Shown: positions 9,108-18,045, counted from the stretch's first letter. The stretch is DNA of 64,000 bases from JADGQN01 sp035315185 (GCA_035315185.1 DATFYE010000145.1:16416-80415); one strand, 5' to 3'. Numbers and translations are program-made. Notes: a model not told the origin generated them from the sequence alone.

Positions 9108-9320
9108 ACAAGGGAAAAGCCCTCAGTACGGGGGCTAGTCTCTTCAAGGACGAGAGTCTCGCGGTTTCATATGACAGGCCTGCCTCTTGACACGTGTTGC
9201 AAGGCCGAGGGATTTTTGCCTATCCTCCCGGTTGTCATGGTTTCCGTGCCGTAAGAGCCGCTACCCAAATCCGTTTTAAATTCCTGGACGGAAATTCTAG
9301 CCCGAAATCTCGGGAGTCTT

Positions 9321-9445
9321 ATACCAATTTGCATTCAAGATGGAGACCGAGGCGAGGCCTGGGCTACGCAGGCGTACCTGGCGGTACGTCGAGTAAGAAC
9401 AGGCCGACGGGCAACGAAGGTATACGCTTGAAGGCGAATTGGTAT
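9321..9445. repeat. ~125-bp palindromic element, copy B
   Basis: 125 bp. The arms are ATACCAATTTGC-ATTCAAG and CTTGAAGGCGAATTGGTAT. The core is GGCGTACC-TGGC-GGTACGTC, in which the TACT/AGTA pairing of other copies is replaced by TACC/GGTA, a compensated change. Its final T is also the last base of the TGA stop of the minus-strand radical SAM gene. Confidence 0.88.
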
Positions 9446-10731
9446 CATAGTCTCTGGATAAGGTAGAGAAACGTAGGTAACCTGCTGTGTGTCTTCAAGT
9501 CGTGAAATCTTCGCATGATTTCCCGCCGCCTTGCATCATCGACGCTCTGTTCATCCACGACAGGTGACAGGTACATCGCACCCTTGGCACGGATTGGGTC
9601 CAGCCTGTTTCTGGTTAGTTCCAGGAGCGAGTTGAAATGGTCCGCTGAGAATTGATCACTGAAGACAAAATTGGCGGTCACCTCTACCTTCTGGTACCTG
9701 CGGTTGATATCGAGCATCCTGGAGAATGCCTCTCGTACGGTTTCTACGGCAACGGGCCTTCTGAGCCCTCTCAATGTGGCACAGTCAGCCGCCTCAAGCC
9801 CTATGTTAATGAAGGTAGTTGAGTAGGGGAGGCTGTTCAACGTCTCGAACAGCTCATCTTCCGCGCCGATTATGGAAAGCGGGCTGCCGAAAAGAAAGAG
9901 CACGGGCTCCTTGACATAGGAGCGTTCTAGCTCGAACAGGTCATATGCCTTTTCCGCTGCGAAACGGACGAGGTCCCTCCCTGCTTGTAAGGCATCATGC
10001 TGCCCGAGAAAGACTGCGCTATAGTTTCGGAGGTCTTTACCGTAGAGTTGTTTCAGATGCTGTATCTGATCGAGTATCTCCGCCGGAGGCAAAGCCTTGA
10101 AGCCCCGCCCTGACTTGACCCTGCAAAAACCGCAATTCAGCAGGCAGCCCTCGGCTATCGTGATAGGGATTATTTCATAGTCAACGTGGCGGCTGTCTGG
10201 CGGCAGCACCGTTACCCGTCCCCTGATCAGATGATGGAGTTGGGCCGCCTTTGATCTCAGCATGCCCGGACTGTTCCGGGCTACGGAGAGGAGAAGCGCT
10301 TTCGCAGCCTCTGGCAGGGCGCGTGATATCAGCTCTCCAGCTTTACGCCTCAGAGCTGTCCAGGCGCTAATCACGCTCGTTAATCTGGTGCTTTCGAACG
10401 GGTTATCGCCGAGGATGGCATTGGATGGATAGGAGAGGTAAGGATAGTAGTATTCGCCCAGGAGATCGTAAATCCCTTTGTAGTCGCCTGAGGAGTAATA
10501 GACCCAGTCGTTACCGGCGGTCCGCTTCAGCCATTCTGCGGGATACGGCCAGGTGTTTCCTTTTCCCTCGACCAACTTGATCTGTCCCTCAAGGTTGAAC
10601 TGAAAGGTATATGTCGATGTTCGTATTTCCGAAAAGCGGCCGTACCGGACCGGGTAGCTGAATGTGCCGAACCGCTCTACCCCCTGCTTCTCCGGGGTAA
10701 TGATTAAATCGTCAATTTCGTAGGATCCCAT
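9445..10731 (-). CDS. Radical SAM protein of unknown function
   Basis: 428 aa. The cluster-binding motif CLLNCGFC (CX3CX2C) lies near residue 205, preceded by a ~190-residue N-terminal region that I do not recognise. The following fold has the NIGLEAAD segment typical of the barrel's SAM-binding edge. No cobalamin domain or SPASM cysteine cluster is visible at the C-terminus. Such proteins generate a 5'-deoxyadenosyl radical; substrate unknown. It stands alone, divergent from the histone deacetylase-like gene with under 100 bp between them, so they may share a control region. Confidence 0.78.
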   Translation of the reverse strand: MGSYEIDDLIITPEKQGVERFGTFSYPVRYGRFSEIRTSTYTFQFNLEGQIKLVEGKGNTWPYPAEWLKRTAGNDWVYYSSGDYKGIYDLLGEYYYPYLSYPSNAILGDNPFESTRLTSVISAWTALRRKAGELISRALPEAAKALLLSVARNSPGMLRSKAAQLHHLIRGRVTVLPPDSRHVDYEIIPITIAEGCLLNCGFCRVKSGRGFKALPPAEILDQIQHLKQLYGKDLRNYSAVFLGQHDALQAGRDLVRFAAEKAYDLFELERSYVKEPVLFLFGSPLSIIGAEDELFETLNSLPYSTTFINIGLEAADCATLRGLRRPVAVETVREAFSRMLDINRRYQKVEVTANFVFSDQFSADHFNSLLELTRNRLDPIRAKGAMYLSPVVDEQSVDDARRREIMRRFHDLKTHSRLPTFLYLIQRL

Positions 10732-10828
10732 CGCGTTATCCGAGCTGTTTTATGTTTTTCCCGTTCATACGACTTTTCTTGCGTTTGTAAAACGAATGAT
10801 TATATCATATGCCAAACGGGAGGGGCTC

Positions 10829-11863
10829 ATGAAGGTCGGGATAGTCAAGCACCAGATTTACCTCGAACACATCACCGATGATTTTCATCCTGAAAACCCA
10901 CAAAGGCTGGTTCACATCTATACCATGCTTGAAGGGCTGGATCAGGATGGACTCGCGTACGTCGAGCCCCGCATGGCGACACACGAAGAGATCGCCCTGA
11001 ACCATGAAGTGTCGTACATCAATTTCGTCGCTGAAACAAAAGGCAAGGTCCAAAGGCGCCTGGACCCTGATACGGTGACTTCTCCGAAATCTTACGAAGC
11101 TGCGTGCATGGCGGTGGGAGGGTTCCTGGAGTTGAGTGATGCGCTTTTTGCGGGCAAGATCAATAATGGGTTCGCTCTCGTGAGGCCTCCGGGCCACCAC
11201 GCAGAACGTGGAAAGGCCATGGGCTTCTGCATTTTCAATAACATTGCGGTCGGGGCACGTTACCTCACCAGTAAGTACGGCCTCAAGAGGATCTTCATTG
11301 TGGATTGGGACCTGCATCACGGCAACGGCACTCAGCACAGCTTCTATAGTGATTCAGACATTCTTTATCTGTCTACGCACCAGTATCCGTATTATCCGGG
11401 GACCGGCTGGTATGATGAAATCGGGTCAGGGCAAGGCAAGGGTTACACGATCAATGTCCCCCTGTCTTATGGCATGGGCGATGCGGATTACGCACACGTG
11501 TTTGAGGAAATCGTGCTGCCCGTGGCGCGCAAATGGAAGCCGGAAATAATTCTCGTATCGGCCGGTTTTGACATACATCATAATGACCCCCTCGGTGGAA
11601 TGTCCGTAACCGAAAGCGGTTTCGCGAAGATGACCGAATTGCTGATGCACGTTGCAGAAGAGGTATGTGAAGGAAAAATACTCTTTGCCCTTGAGGGCGG
11701 CTACGATCTTTCAGGACTGACCAACTCGGTGAAAGCAGTCATTCTGCAGCTACGCAAAACGCCGCTCTACGTCCAGAATATCAAGGAGAGTCCATCGAGC
11801 GCGGTACAGGAGACGGTGCAACAAGTAAAGAAGGTGCTCCAACCTCACTGGGGGGATTTTTAG
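10829..11863 (+). CDS. Histone deacetylase family (arginase-fold) deacetylase
   Basis: 344 aa from ATG 10829, with GGGAGGGG just upstream. The zinc deacetylase signatures are RPPGHHAE (catalytic His pair), GFCIFNN, the metal ligands in IVDWDLHHGNGT (Asp and His) and the later SAGFDIHHNDPLGG (Asp), then EGGYDL with the catalytic Tyr. Bacterial relatives deacetylate acetoin utilisation proteins (AcuC), acetylpolyamines or other amides. The 3' end overlaps the convergent HU gene by 4 bases. With the Sir2 gene at 962-1744 this gives two mechanistically different lysine/amide deacylases within 10 kb. Confidence 0.92.
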   Translation: MKVGIVKHQIYLEHITDDFHPENPQRLVHIYTMLEGLDQDGLAYVEPRMATHEEIALNHEVSYINFVAETKGKVQRRLDPDTVTSPKSYEAACMAVGGFLELSDALFAGKINNGFALVRPPGHHAERGKAMGFCIFNNIAVGARYLTSKYGLKRIFIVDWDLHHGNGTQHSFYSDSDILYLSTHQYPYYPGTGWYDEIGSGQGKGYTINVPLSYGMGDADYAHVFEEIVLPVARKWKPEIILVSAGFDIHHNDPLGGMSVTESGFAKMTELLMHVAEEVCEGKILFALEGGYDLSGLTNSVKAVILQLRKTPLYVQNIKESPSSAVQETVQQVKKVLQPHWGDF

Positions 11864-12138
11864 GCTTTAGCTATCGCTTCCTTCAACTCCTTGCCAACCT
11901 TGAAATAGGGGAGTTTCTTTGCCGGCACCTCAACAACTTCGCCATTCTTAGGATTCCTGCCCTTGTAAGGTTTGTACTGCCTGACAGAAAAGCTGCCGAA
12001 GCCCCTTATCTCAACGCGTTCGCCGTTGACGATAGCCTTTTTGATGCTCTCTGTGACAGTGTCGACAACGACCTTGGCTACTTTCTGATTCATGCCAGTT
12101 TTCTCGGCGAGTTTGTTAACGATATCTGTCTTATTCAT
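11860..12138 (-). CDS. HU-family DNA-binding protein
   Basis: 92 aa. It begins MNKTDIVNKLAEKTG and carries the GFGSFSVRQYKPYKGRNP stretch leading into the DNA-intercalating beta arm (RNPKNG, where RNPxTG is usual). HU/IHF proteins dimerise, bend DNA and organise the nucleoid. The gene follows purQ by 18 bases on the same strand, so it is probably the last gene of the cytochrome-resB-ccsB-purQ unit or has a promoter inside purQ. Confidence 0.93.
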   Translation of the reverse strand: MNKTDIVNKLAEKTGMNQKVAKVVVDTVTESIKKAIVNGERVEIRGFGSFSVRQYKPYKGRNPKNGEVVEVPAKKLPYFKVGKELKEAIAKA

Positions 12139-12156
12139 GGTAAAGCCCCTCCACTG

Positions 12157-12987
12157 CTATAGGTTGTCAATAACGTACTGATAAGCGTTTCTGAAAACTT
12201 TTAACCCTTCTCCCTCTTCCGGAAGATGTTCGCGCGTCCAGTGTGGATGCTGCGTGTAATGGACGAAGGCCTCGGGATGAGGCATCAAACCAAAGATTCT
12301 GCCTGACGGATCACACAGGGCAGCTATGGAATCGGCAGAGCCGTTCGGATTCCAGGGAAACTCTGTCGTTACATGTCCGTTCTCGTCAGCATACTGCATG
12401 GCTATGTGTCCGTCGTCTCTCAGTTGCTGCAGGGTCTCTTTTGTTTTCGTGACGAGCTTTCCCTCGCCGTGACGCACCGGAAGGTAAATTCTATCCATAT
12501 CTTTTGTGAAGATGCAAGAGGAAAGTTGGTTTACCTTCAGCCAGACCCAGCGATCCTGAAACCTCCCTGAATCGTTAAAGGTGAGTGTGACGGACTGGTC
12601 GCCGTATTGGCCCGCGAGGGCGGGCAAGAGCCCGGTCTTTACGAGGAGCTGAAACCCGTTGCAGATGCCTATGATGATTTTCCTCTCTGCCACGAAGCGG
12701 ACCAGTTCATCGAGGAAAGGCGCGTCAGTGGCCCGGGTCGCGTGCACTTTCTGATACTTCCATTTGACCGCCTGTGCCTTTGCCGAACCAAGATCGTCAC
12801 CGTCGAGAAAACCACCCGGAAAGTTGAGAAACTGGTATTCATGGATGCTCCTGGTACCGTCCAGCAGGGAATTGATGTGGACGATTTCGGCGTCAAACCC
12901 AACAAGCCTGTTGGCATGGGCCGTCTCGAGTTCGCAGTTGATGCCGTTGCCCGACAGCACCAGGCTTTTTGGCTTTCTCCTTTTCAC
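12157..12987 (-). CDS. purQ: Phosphoribosylformylglycinamidine synthase subunit PurQ
   Basis: 276 aa class I glutamine amidotransferase. The nucleophile elbow is GICNGFQLL, and the catalytic His-Glu pair is in GLMPHPEAFVH. The N-terminal RRKPKSLVLSGNGINCE matches PurQ. It supplies ammonia from glutamine to PurL in purine synthesis. The start is GTG 12987, which overlaps the ccsB stop as GTGA and follows a GGAG site; a longer frame would run through ccsB and is a shadow. At 276 aa it is the longer form of PurQ, compared with about 230 in Bacillus-type complexes. Its placement inside a haem-protein operon is unusual. Confidence 0.9.
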   Translation of the reverse strand: MKRRKPKSLVLSGNGINCELETAHANRLVGFDAEIVHINSLLDGTRSIHEYQFLNFPGGFLDGDDLGSAKAQAVKWKYQKVHATRATDAPFLDELVRFVAERKIIIGICNGFQLLVKTGLLPALAGQYGDQSVTLTFNDSGRFQDRWVWLKVNQLSSCIFTKDMDRIYLPVRHGEGKLVTKTKETLQQLRDDGHIAMQYADENGHVTTEFPWNPNGSADSIAALCDPSGRIFGLMPHPEAFVHYTQHPHWTREHLPEEGEGLKVFRNAYQYVIDNL

Positions 12988-13802
12988 GCTGCTCCGTAAC
13001 TGTGTAATCCGGAAAGGATAAAGTTTACACCAAAATACGTGAAAATAACACTGGCAAAGCCGATGATGGAAAGCAGGGCTATGCGCCTTCCCTTCCATCC
13101 CCGGGCGAAGCGCGCGTGCAGGAAAAGCGCGTAGAAAATCCAGGTGATCAAAGACCAGGTCTCTTTCGGGTCCCAGCTCCAGTACGACCCCCAAGCGTAA
13201 TGGGCCCACACGGCGCCCGTGAGAATTCCCGCACTCAGCATGGGAAATCCCACCATTACAGACCGGTAGTTGAGCTCTTCAAGCCTCTCTTCCGGGGGCA
13301 TAACGCTCTTCCAGTTGAAGATCGAAAAGAGTCCAGCAAGAAAGGAGACGGCGAACGAGGCGTATGCTATAAAACAGGTGAAGACATGTATGTGGAGCCA
13401 GTTGCTCTGCAGGGCAGGGATAAGCGGCTGGATTTTTTTGTCAACCGATGATGAGAAGGAGGCGTATCCCATAAAGCCCAGAGCAATGAGGCAGGCGAAC
13501 ATGGTGAGCAACGGAAACCGCAGCCTCTTCTTCATGACGATGACTATGAGCGAGATGCACCATCCGTAAAAAATGAGCGACTCATAAAAGTTGGAGAGGG
13601 GCGCATGGCCGATGGAGAGTCTGTACGATTCCACCCACCTGACAACCAGCCCTGCCGTGTGGAGCCCGAAAGTAACGTACAGCGCCACCCAGACGAAGGT
13701 GAGCACCCTTTCCTGTTTCGTGGCAAAGTAGACAAGGTGCGCAAAGAACAGAAAAAGATAGAGGAACGTCACAACGGCAAGGATCTTGTTACTCACGAGC
13801 AT
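12984..13802 (-). CDS. ccsB: Cytochrome c biogenesis protein CcsB (CcsA family)
   Basis: 272 aa with about eight transmembrane segments. The tryptophan-rich WWD-type haem-handling signature is WGSYWSWDPKETWSLITW (near residues 206-223), and conserved external histidines appear in NWLHIHVF and LHSYG at the end. With ResB it forms the System II synthetase that exports haem and joins it to CXXCH motifs. It overlaps resB (10 nt) upstream and purQ (4 nt) downstream, so the three are translationally linked. Confidence 0.93.
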   Translation of the reverse strand: MLVSNKILAVVTFLYLFLFFAHLVYFATKQERVLTFVWVALYVTFGLHTAGLVVRWVESYRLSIGHAPLSNFYESLIFYGWCISLIVIVMKKRLRFPLLTMFACLIALGFMGYASFSSSVDKKIQPLIPALQSNWLHIHVFTCFIAYASFAVSFLAGLFSIFNWKSVMPPEERLEELNYRSVMVGFPMLSAGILTGAVWAHYAWGSYWSWDPKETWSLITWIFYALFLHARFARGWKGRRIALLSIIGFASVIFTYFGVNFILSGLHSYGAA

Positions 13803-15106
13803 CCAAGTTTCCCTTTCAGCTTCTCGAATTCTTCCTTGAATCCTTCCTTGTTCTTTAAGGCTGTGCCGGCTACGAGCACACCCTTAGATACCTCTACCAG
13901 ATAGATTCGCCTGTGGTAAAGAAAAAAGTTCACATAGAGCCCGAAGAGGATAAGAGCAAAGCCGAACCAGACGACCCAGACACCGGGGTCACGCGACACT
14001 TCCAAACCCGTGTAATAATCTTCCTTGATATCATCAAGGCGAACCGTGGTGCCGAGGATACTTTTTTCTCTCAGTCTCGCGACATCCTTCAAGAACCACG
14101 TCGTTTGGGGCTGACCATCTTGTTCTACGTACGCTATCTGGACGCCGGGGCCGAAGTTGTGTACCGATTTTTCGTACCGTACGGCCAGCAGGTGAAGCTT
14201 ATCCTTCTGGTACACACCGCCCTGGCCGAGTTCCACCCTTTCCCCTCCGACATCAAAAACAAAGACCGGGTTACTGCCGTAACTCGACTGGTAGATGTTT
14301 ACGCCATTGTAGTTCAAAGGATCATTGACCCTGATGCTTTTCTGTAAGACACTTTTTCCGTTCTCCAGGACTTCGACGTTGCTGACATAGTCTTTCGGCT
14401 CGCCGGAAGGATAGAAGGAGACCTTGAAGTCGTCGAGCTTGATGGCAAAGCCGAGAGGTTTGCGTTCCGACGTGCTGCCTCTCGCTACCACCGAATCCTT
14501 GGTCTCACCTTTAGCGAGTGTCAGTGGTCCCCTGTACCCGAAGAGGACACCGATGAGCCCACCCACCAGAATGATGATGATGCTGAGATGCACCATGTAA
14601 ACCGCGTATCGTCCCAGAGAGCCTCGCTCGAGCACCCGGCTGCCCTCATTATTCTGGGCGTTTCTATATCGCTTGAAAACGCCGGCTATGTCATCAATCT
14701 TTTTCCCCGGTAGCAGGCAGCGCAGGCCCATCGCATCGAGCGCCTTTTCGTTGGGTATCTTTACCGTGGCCCTGCTCTTGAGGAGCCTGATAAACCTCGG
14801 CAAGCTGCAGAATATCAGGTTCAGAACTAACAGGCTTATGGCGCCAATAAACCATTTGCTGTGGAACACGTCATCAAGACCGAGAAACCTGATGATCGTG
14901 TAGGTGCTCTCAGAATAAAAGGAGAGGTACTCCTCCGGCGAAGCCTGTTGTTTCACCAGCGTCCCGAAAATAGACGCTACGGCAATGAACGCAAGGAGAG
15001 CAATGGCCAGCGTTACAGAGGATAGAAACTCGTAGGCGTGATCAAGGAAACTGGGTGAGGGAGGGGGCTCCCCCTCCCTCCCGACGTTACTTTTTGTGGC
15101 ACTCAT
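13793..15106 (-). CDS. resB: Cytochrome c biogenesis protein ResB
   Basis: 437 aa from ATG 15106. ResB features are an N-terminal pair of membrane segments (TLAIALLAFIAVASIFGTLV near residue 30, then WFIGAISLLVLNLIFCSL), a third segment ending IILVGGLIGVLFGY, a large periplasmic domain, and a final membrane segment VWVVWFGFALILFGLYVNF. It works with CcsB in covalent haem attachment. The start overlaps the tetrahaem cytochrome stop by 20 bases and lacks a strong ribosome binding site. A GC-rich perfect hairpin sits in codons about 10-17. Confidence 0.88.
   Translation of the reverse strand: MSATKSNVGREGEPPPSPSFLDHAYEFLSSVTLAIALLAFIAVASIFGTLVKQQASPEEYLSFYSESTYTIIRFLGLDDVFHSKWFIGAISLLVLNLIFCSLPRFIRLLKSRATVKIPNEKALDAMGLRCLLPGKKIDDIAGVFKRYRNAQNNEGSRVLERGSLGRYAVYMVHLSIIIILVGGLIGVLFGYRGPLTLAKGETKDSVVARGSTSERKPLGFAIKLDDFKVSFYPSGEPKDYVSNVEVLENGKSVLQKSIRVNDPLNYNGVNIYQSSYGSNPVFVFDVGGERVELGQGGVYQKDKLHLLAVRYEKSVHNFGPGVQIAYVEQDGQPQTTWFLKDVARLREKSILGTTVRLDDIKEDYYTGLEVSRDPGVWVVWFGFALILFGLYVNFFLYHRRIYLVEVSKGVLVAGTALKNKEGFKEEFEKLKGKLGCS
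15056..15079 (-). other. GC-rich perfect hairpin inside the 5' end of resB
   Basis: GAGGGAGGGGG and CCCCCTCCCTC form an 11-bp perfect stem around a two-base centre, immediately after the stop of the upstream cytochrome gene. It lies within the resB reading frame (peptide REGEPPPSPS). It could act as an mRNA stabiliser or attenuator that keeps cytochrome expression above that of the assembly proteins; that function is inference. Confidence 0.5.
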
Positions 15107-15458
15107 TACACTTGGTGGGTGCCTTTGCTCCCTTTTCAGCCTGTTCCTTGTGGCAGGTCTGACAGAGCTTGTGGAAGGCGTCCTGGATCTTAGGAGCGCC
15201 ATTTTTCACTTCCTTCAGGTCGTGGCAGGTCGTGCAAGCCTTCGGGTTGTCTGCGTCTTTGTGATGGCACTTTGCGCACTCCACCTTGACCTTGTCAACG
15301 TGGACCGCATGTGAAAAGGTCACGGGTGCCATTTTTGCGCCCTCCGCCTTGATGACAACAGGTCCCTTGGGTGGTTCCGCCGCCTGCGCTATTCCGACAA
15401 GCAAAAAAGCGGCAAGCAGCGCTAAAGAAAGAAATGTCGACCGCAACGCAACTCTCAT
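15087..15458 (-). CDS. Secreted tetrahaem cytochrome c (c3/c7-like)
   Basis: 123 aa from ATG 15458, which has GGGAGGT upstream. An N-terminal signal peptide (about 26 residues, ending AQAAE) is followed by four CXXCH motifs: CAKCH, CTTCH, CQTCH and CNECH, with extra His residues (FSHAVHVD, AFHKLC) suited to bis-His ligation. Small class III cytochromes of this type shuttle electrons in the periplasm of Desulfobacterota. Being first in the operon with the System II assembly genes suggests it is their main client. Confidence 0.92.
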   Translation of the reverse strand: MRVALRSTFLSLALLAAFLLVGIAQAAEPPKGPVVIKAEGAKMAPVTFSHAVHVDKVKVECAKCHHKDADNPKACTTCHDLKEVKNGAPKIQDAFHKLCQTCHKEQAEKGAKAPTKCNECHKK

Positions 15459-15605
15459 ACCGTACCTCCCTTTCAAAAATTTGCAATATTATCAAGAAAC
15501 TTAGGGATTTAGTCAAGAACTTTTGGACAATCCCCGGTACAGCCTGCTTCCTTTGACTGGACGCCGCACGTGTGCTACAACTTTTCTCGTTTCGGAGGTG
15601 CGCGT

Positions 15606-16601
15606 ATGATCACTGCCATTGGCAGCTTGCCTTTCGTAAATGTCGATGAAGCAATAGATCACATATTTTCCTCGTGCAGAGAGGTCCCTTTCTGGCCCCA
15701 ACTGCCGAAACGTTCCTTCTTAGAAGATATGTACGTTCAGTTCCTAGAGCAAGTGCCGTCCGTAATTATTGACGAGCAGAACGAGAGAGTGTACGTCGAC
15801 ACCTCGATCACCTCAGGCATAGAGCGCTTTTACGAAGACGTTGCAACGAACAACCTGGAAGCCTTCCCCGTATCGGAGGCCGCTGCGCCCGGCCTATACA
15901 GACTTGTCGAGAGACTCTCCGAGATCAAGGATGATGTGAAGATCATCAAGGGACAGCTCACCGGCCCTTTCACCATCGGTCTCGGGCTCAAGGACGAGAA
16001 GGGGCAACCTGTCATGTATAACAGCGCGTATTTTGACATCATAAAGAAGGCCCTGCACATGAAGGCAGCGTGGATGATCACCTTCATAAAAAGCCGGTTC
16101 CCTGACAAAGAGGTGATGCTCTTTTTTGACGAACCTTTCATGGTCTCCTTCGGTTCGGCCTTTGTCTCGATTGCGAAGTCGGATGTCGTTTCCCTGATGA
16201 ATGAAGTACTGGCGGGGCTTGGGGTCAAGAGAGGCGTCCACTGCTGCGGCAACACCGACTGGTCGGTGCTCTTCAGTGTTGATACGGATATAATCAATTA
16301 CGATGCCATCAATTTCCTGGAAACGATTTTTTACTTCAAAGATGAACTGGCAGCATTTTTGCGAAAGGGCGGTGCCATCGCTCCTGGTCTGGTATCCTCG
16401 TCAGAAGCGGTTCTCTCCTCGTCTGTGGAGAATGTAGTAGGCCTCTGGCATAAGTTTGGCGAAGCAGTAGACGCCCTTGGCCTGGGCGCCAAATGGCAGG
16501 AGTGGTTTGTGACGCCCAGTTGCGGGGTCGGGTCTCTTTCGCAACAAGCCGCCAAACGGGTACTCGAGTTGCTGGCGGCATTCGAAACCGCCCGTAAATA
16601 G
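15606..16601 (+). CDS. MetE/UROD-fold methyltransferase-like protein
   Basis: 331 aa from ATG 15606, six bases after GGAGGTG. The fold cues are the opening TAIGSLPF, KGQLTGPFT near residue 120, FFDEPF near 178, then zinc-ligand candidates in GVHCCGNTDW and TPSCGVGS. These match the C-terminal barrel of cobalamin-independent methionine synthase and related corrinoid methyltransferases, which bind zinc to activate a thiol. It lacks the N-terminal half of full-length MetE (over 700 aa). Methyl donor and acceptor are unknown. A stem-loop overlaps the stop codon. Confidence 0.8.
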   Translation: MITAIGSLPFVNVDEAIDHIFSSCREVPFWPQLPKRSFLEDMYVQFLEQVPSVIIDEQNERVYVDTSITSGIERFYEDVATNNLEAFPVSEAAAPGLYRLVERLSEIKDDVKIIKGQLTGPFTIGLGLKDEKGQPVMYNSAYFDIIKKALHMKAAWMITFIKSRFPDKEVMLFFDEPFMVSFGSAFVSIAKSDVVSLMNEVLAGLGVKRGVHCCGNTDWSVLFSVDTDIINYDAINFLETIFYFKDELAAFLRKGGAIAPGLVSSSEAVLSSSVENVVGLWHKFGEAVDALGLGAKWQEWFVTPSCGVGSLSQQAAKRVLELLAAFETARK

Positions 16602-16615
16602 CAATCGGGCGGTTT
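16585..16615 (+). terminator. Stem-loop at the 3' end of the MetE-like gene
   Basis: AAACCGCCCG and CGGGCGGTTT form a perfect 10-bp stem with an 11-base loop holding the stop codon. The T run after the stem is weak (GGTTTGTG), so it may be a poor intrinsic terminator or a 3' stability element. Confidence 0.45.
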
Positions 16616-16751
16616 GTGAAGAGTTCATGTGCCCCGTCGCCAACAGAGCAAATCATGGCCAGACCCCATCGGCACGATTTTGCACTATATATTTTTCAAC
16701 TGCTGCCGATAAAAGATTTGGCAGCCGGATAAGGACGGTCGGGAGTGACTT

Positions 16752-17045
16752 ATGTTAAAAATGTCGGTTGAATCTGTATGGCCCGGGGCAGTGCTGGCGA
16801 AACCGATCGTGAATGACGCAGGTATCAGCCTGATCGCTGCGGGCGTTGAGGTCACCGGATCCCTCAAGGAAAAATTGGCCAGCATGGGTGTCACCGAGAT
16901 TTTCATTGCTGGCAAGCGGGTACCTGACATCCCAAAGGAAGAATTCCTTGCCAAGGTTGATGTCTCCTTCAGCAAGACCGAGGAAGACCCCCGCATGGCA
17001 GTGATGAAGAGGGCCCTTCTCGCGCATGTGGAGGAACTGTACTGA
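16752..17045 (+). CDS. Small protein coupled to an HDOD gene
   Basis: 97 aa, unassigned. The first 55 residues (VWPGAVLAKPIVNDAGISLI, then AAGVEVTGSLKEKLASMGV) resemble the small domain found ahead of HD-GYP phosphohydrolases in other proteins (pattern AKPIxNxxGxxLLxAG). Here it is a stand-alone product. The ATG has GGGAG upstream. Its TGA overlaps the ATG of the HDOD gene by one base (TGATG), so the two proteins are probably made in fixed ratio and may act together, like a split two-domain protein. Confidence 0.75.
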   Translation: MLKMSVESVWPGAVLAKPIVNDAGISLIAAGVEVTGSLKEKLASMGVTEIFIAGKRVPDIPKEEFLAKVDVSFSKTEEDPRMAVMKRALLAHVEELY

Positions 17046-17887
17046 TGCTCGATGCCGAGAGGGTACGGGCGAAAGTCGAAAGGACAAACGCCGTTCCGAC
17101 CATTCCCCTTGTGATTAAAAAGATTCTTAGGGCCGTGGACCAGCCAGCCACCTCGCCCGCAGCCGTGAGTAAGCTGATATCAAGCGATCCTGCTCTCACG
17201 GCCAAGGTCCTGAAGGTCATCAACGCTGCCATGTATGGCTTCGTCGCCCGCATCGCATCGGTCAATCAGGCTGTGGTGCTTCTCGGTATGAATGTTGTCC
17301 GGGCCCTGCTCCTCGGCGTATCAATGTTTGAGATGATGGAGCAGACCACGATGGGGCTTTGGAAGCATTCCCTCGGTTGTGCTACCGTTGCGAAACTACT
17401 AGCGCAGAAGAAGGGCATGTTTGACCCGGAGGAGGCCTCTGTTGCAGGGCTACTGCACGACATCGGCAAAGTTGTCCTAAGCATTCAGTATCCGAAAGAG
17501 TACCAGATGGCAGTCGCTGCTGCTGGTGAGCGAAGCATGTTTCTCCCCGACGTGGAGATGGAGGTCTTCAATATGACCCATGCCACTGCGGGCGCCTACT
17601 TTGCCAACACCTGGCGTCTGCCGAAATTCGTCGTGGAATCGATCCGCTGTCACCACGAACCATCTCTTACAATAACCGCACCGATGCACGCCACTACGGT
17701 TCACATGGCGGACATATTGGTCAAGGCTTACAATGTGGGCTTTTCCGGCGACCCTTTCGTCCCAATCGTCCACCAATCTTCCTGGGAACTCTTCGATTTC
17801 AGTGAAGCTCAGATGAAAGATTTATTTGCTGAAATAGGAGACGCAATCGCTCAAATCGACGATTTCCTCGAAACCCCCAACCGTTAA
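17045..17887 (+). CDS. HDOD-domain signalling protein
   Basis: 280 aa. The HDOD domain begins LPTIP-like (AVPTIPLVIKKIL), continues ISSDPALTAKVLKVINAAMYG and keeps an HD pair in VAGLLHDIGKVVL; a later CHHEPSL preserves further His residues. Most HDOD proteins lack full HD catalytic sets and serve as signalling scaffolds in chemotaxis, motility or c-di-GMP circuits, although here several His/Asp residues remain. It is the second gene of a bicistron with the 97-aa protein. Confidence 0.88.
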   Translation: MLDAERVRAKVERTNAVPTIPLVIKKILRAVDQPATSPAAVSKLISSDPALTAKVLKVINAAMYGFVARIASVNQAVVLLGMNVVRALLLGVSMFEMMEQTTMGLWKHSLGCATVAKLLAQKKGMFDPEEASVAGLLHDIGKVVLSIQYPKEYQMAVAAAGERSMFLPDVEMEVFNMTHATAGAYFANTWRLPKFVVESIRCHHEPSLTITAPMHATTVHMADILVKAYNVGFSGDPFVPIVHQSSWELFDFSEAQMKDLFAEIGDAIAQIDDFLETPNR

Positions 17888-18045
17888 TCCAGCGCTGAAC
17901 CGCTCCTCATTCGTTTCCGCGTGCACTGTAGCTTAAGTGCGCACTCTCCCGATTCTATTTGAAAGAGACGGTATACAATGCTAATCTTAGAGGCGTGCGT
18001 CTCTCGCCGCCGCGCTCTTTCCAAACCAGCCATGAGGAGAAGGGT

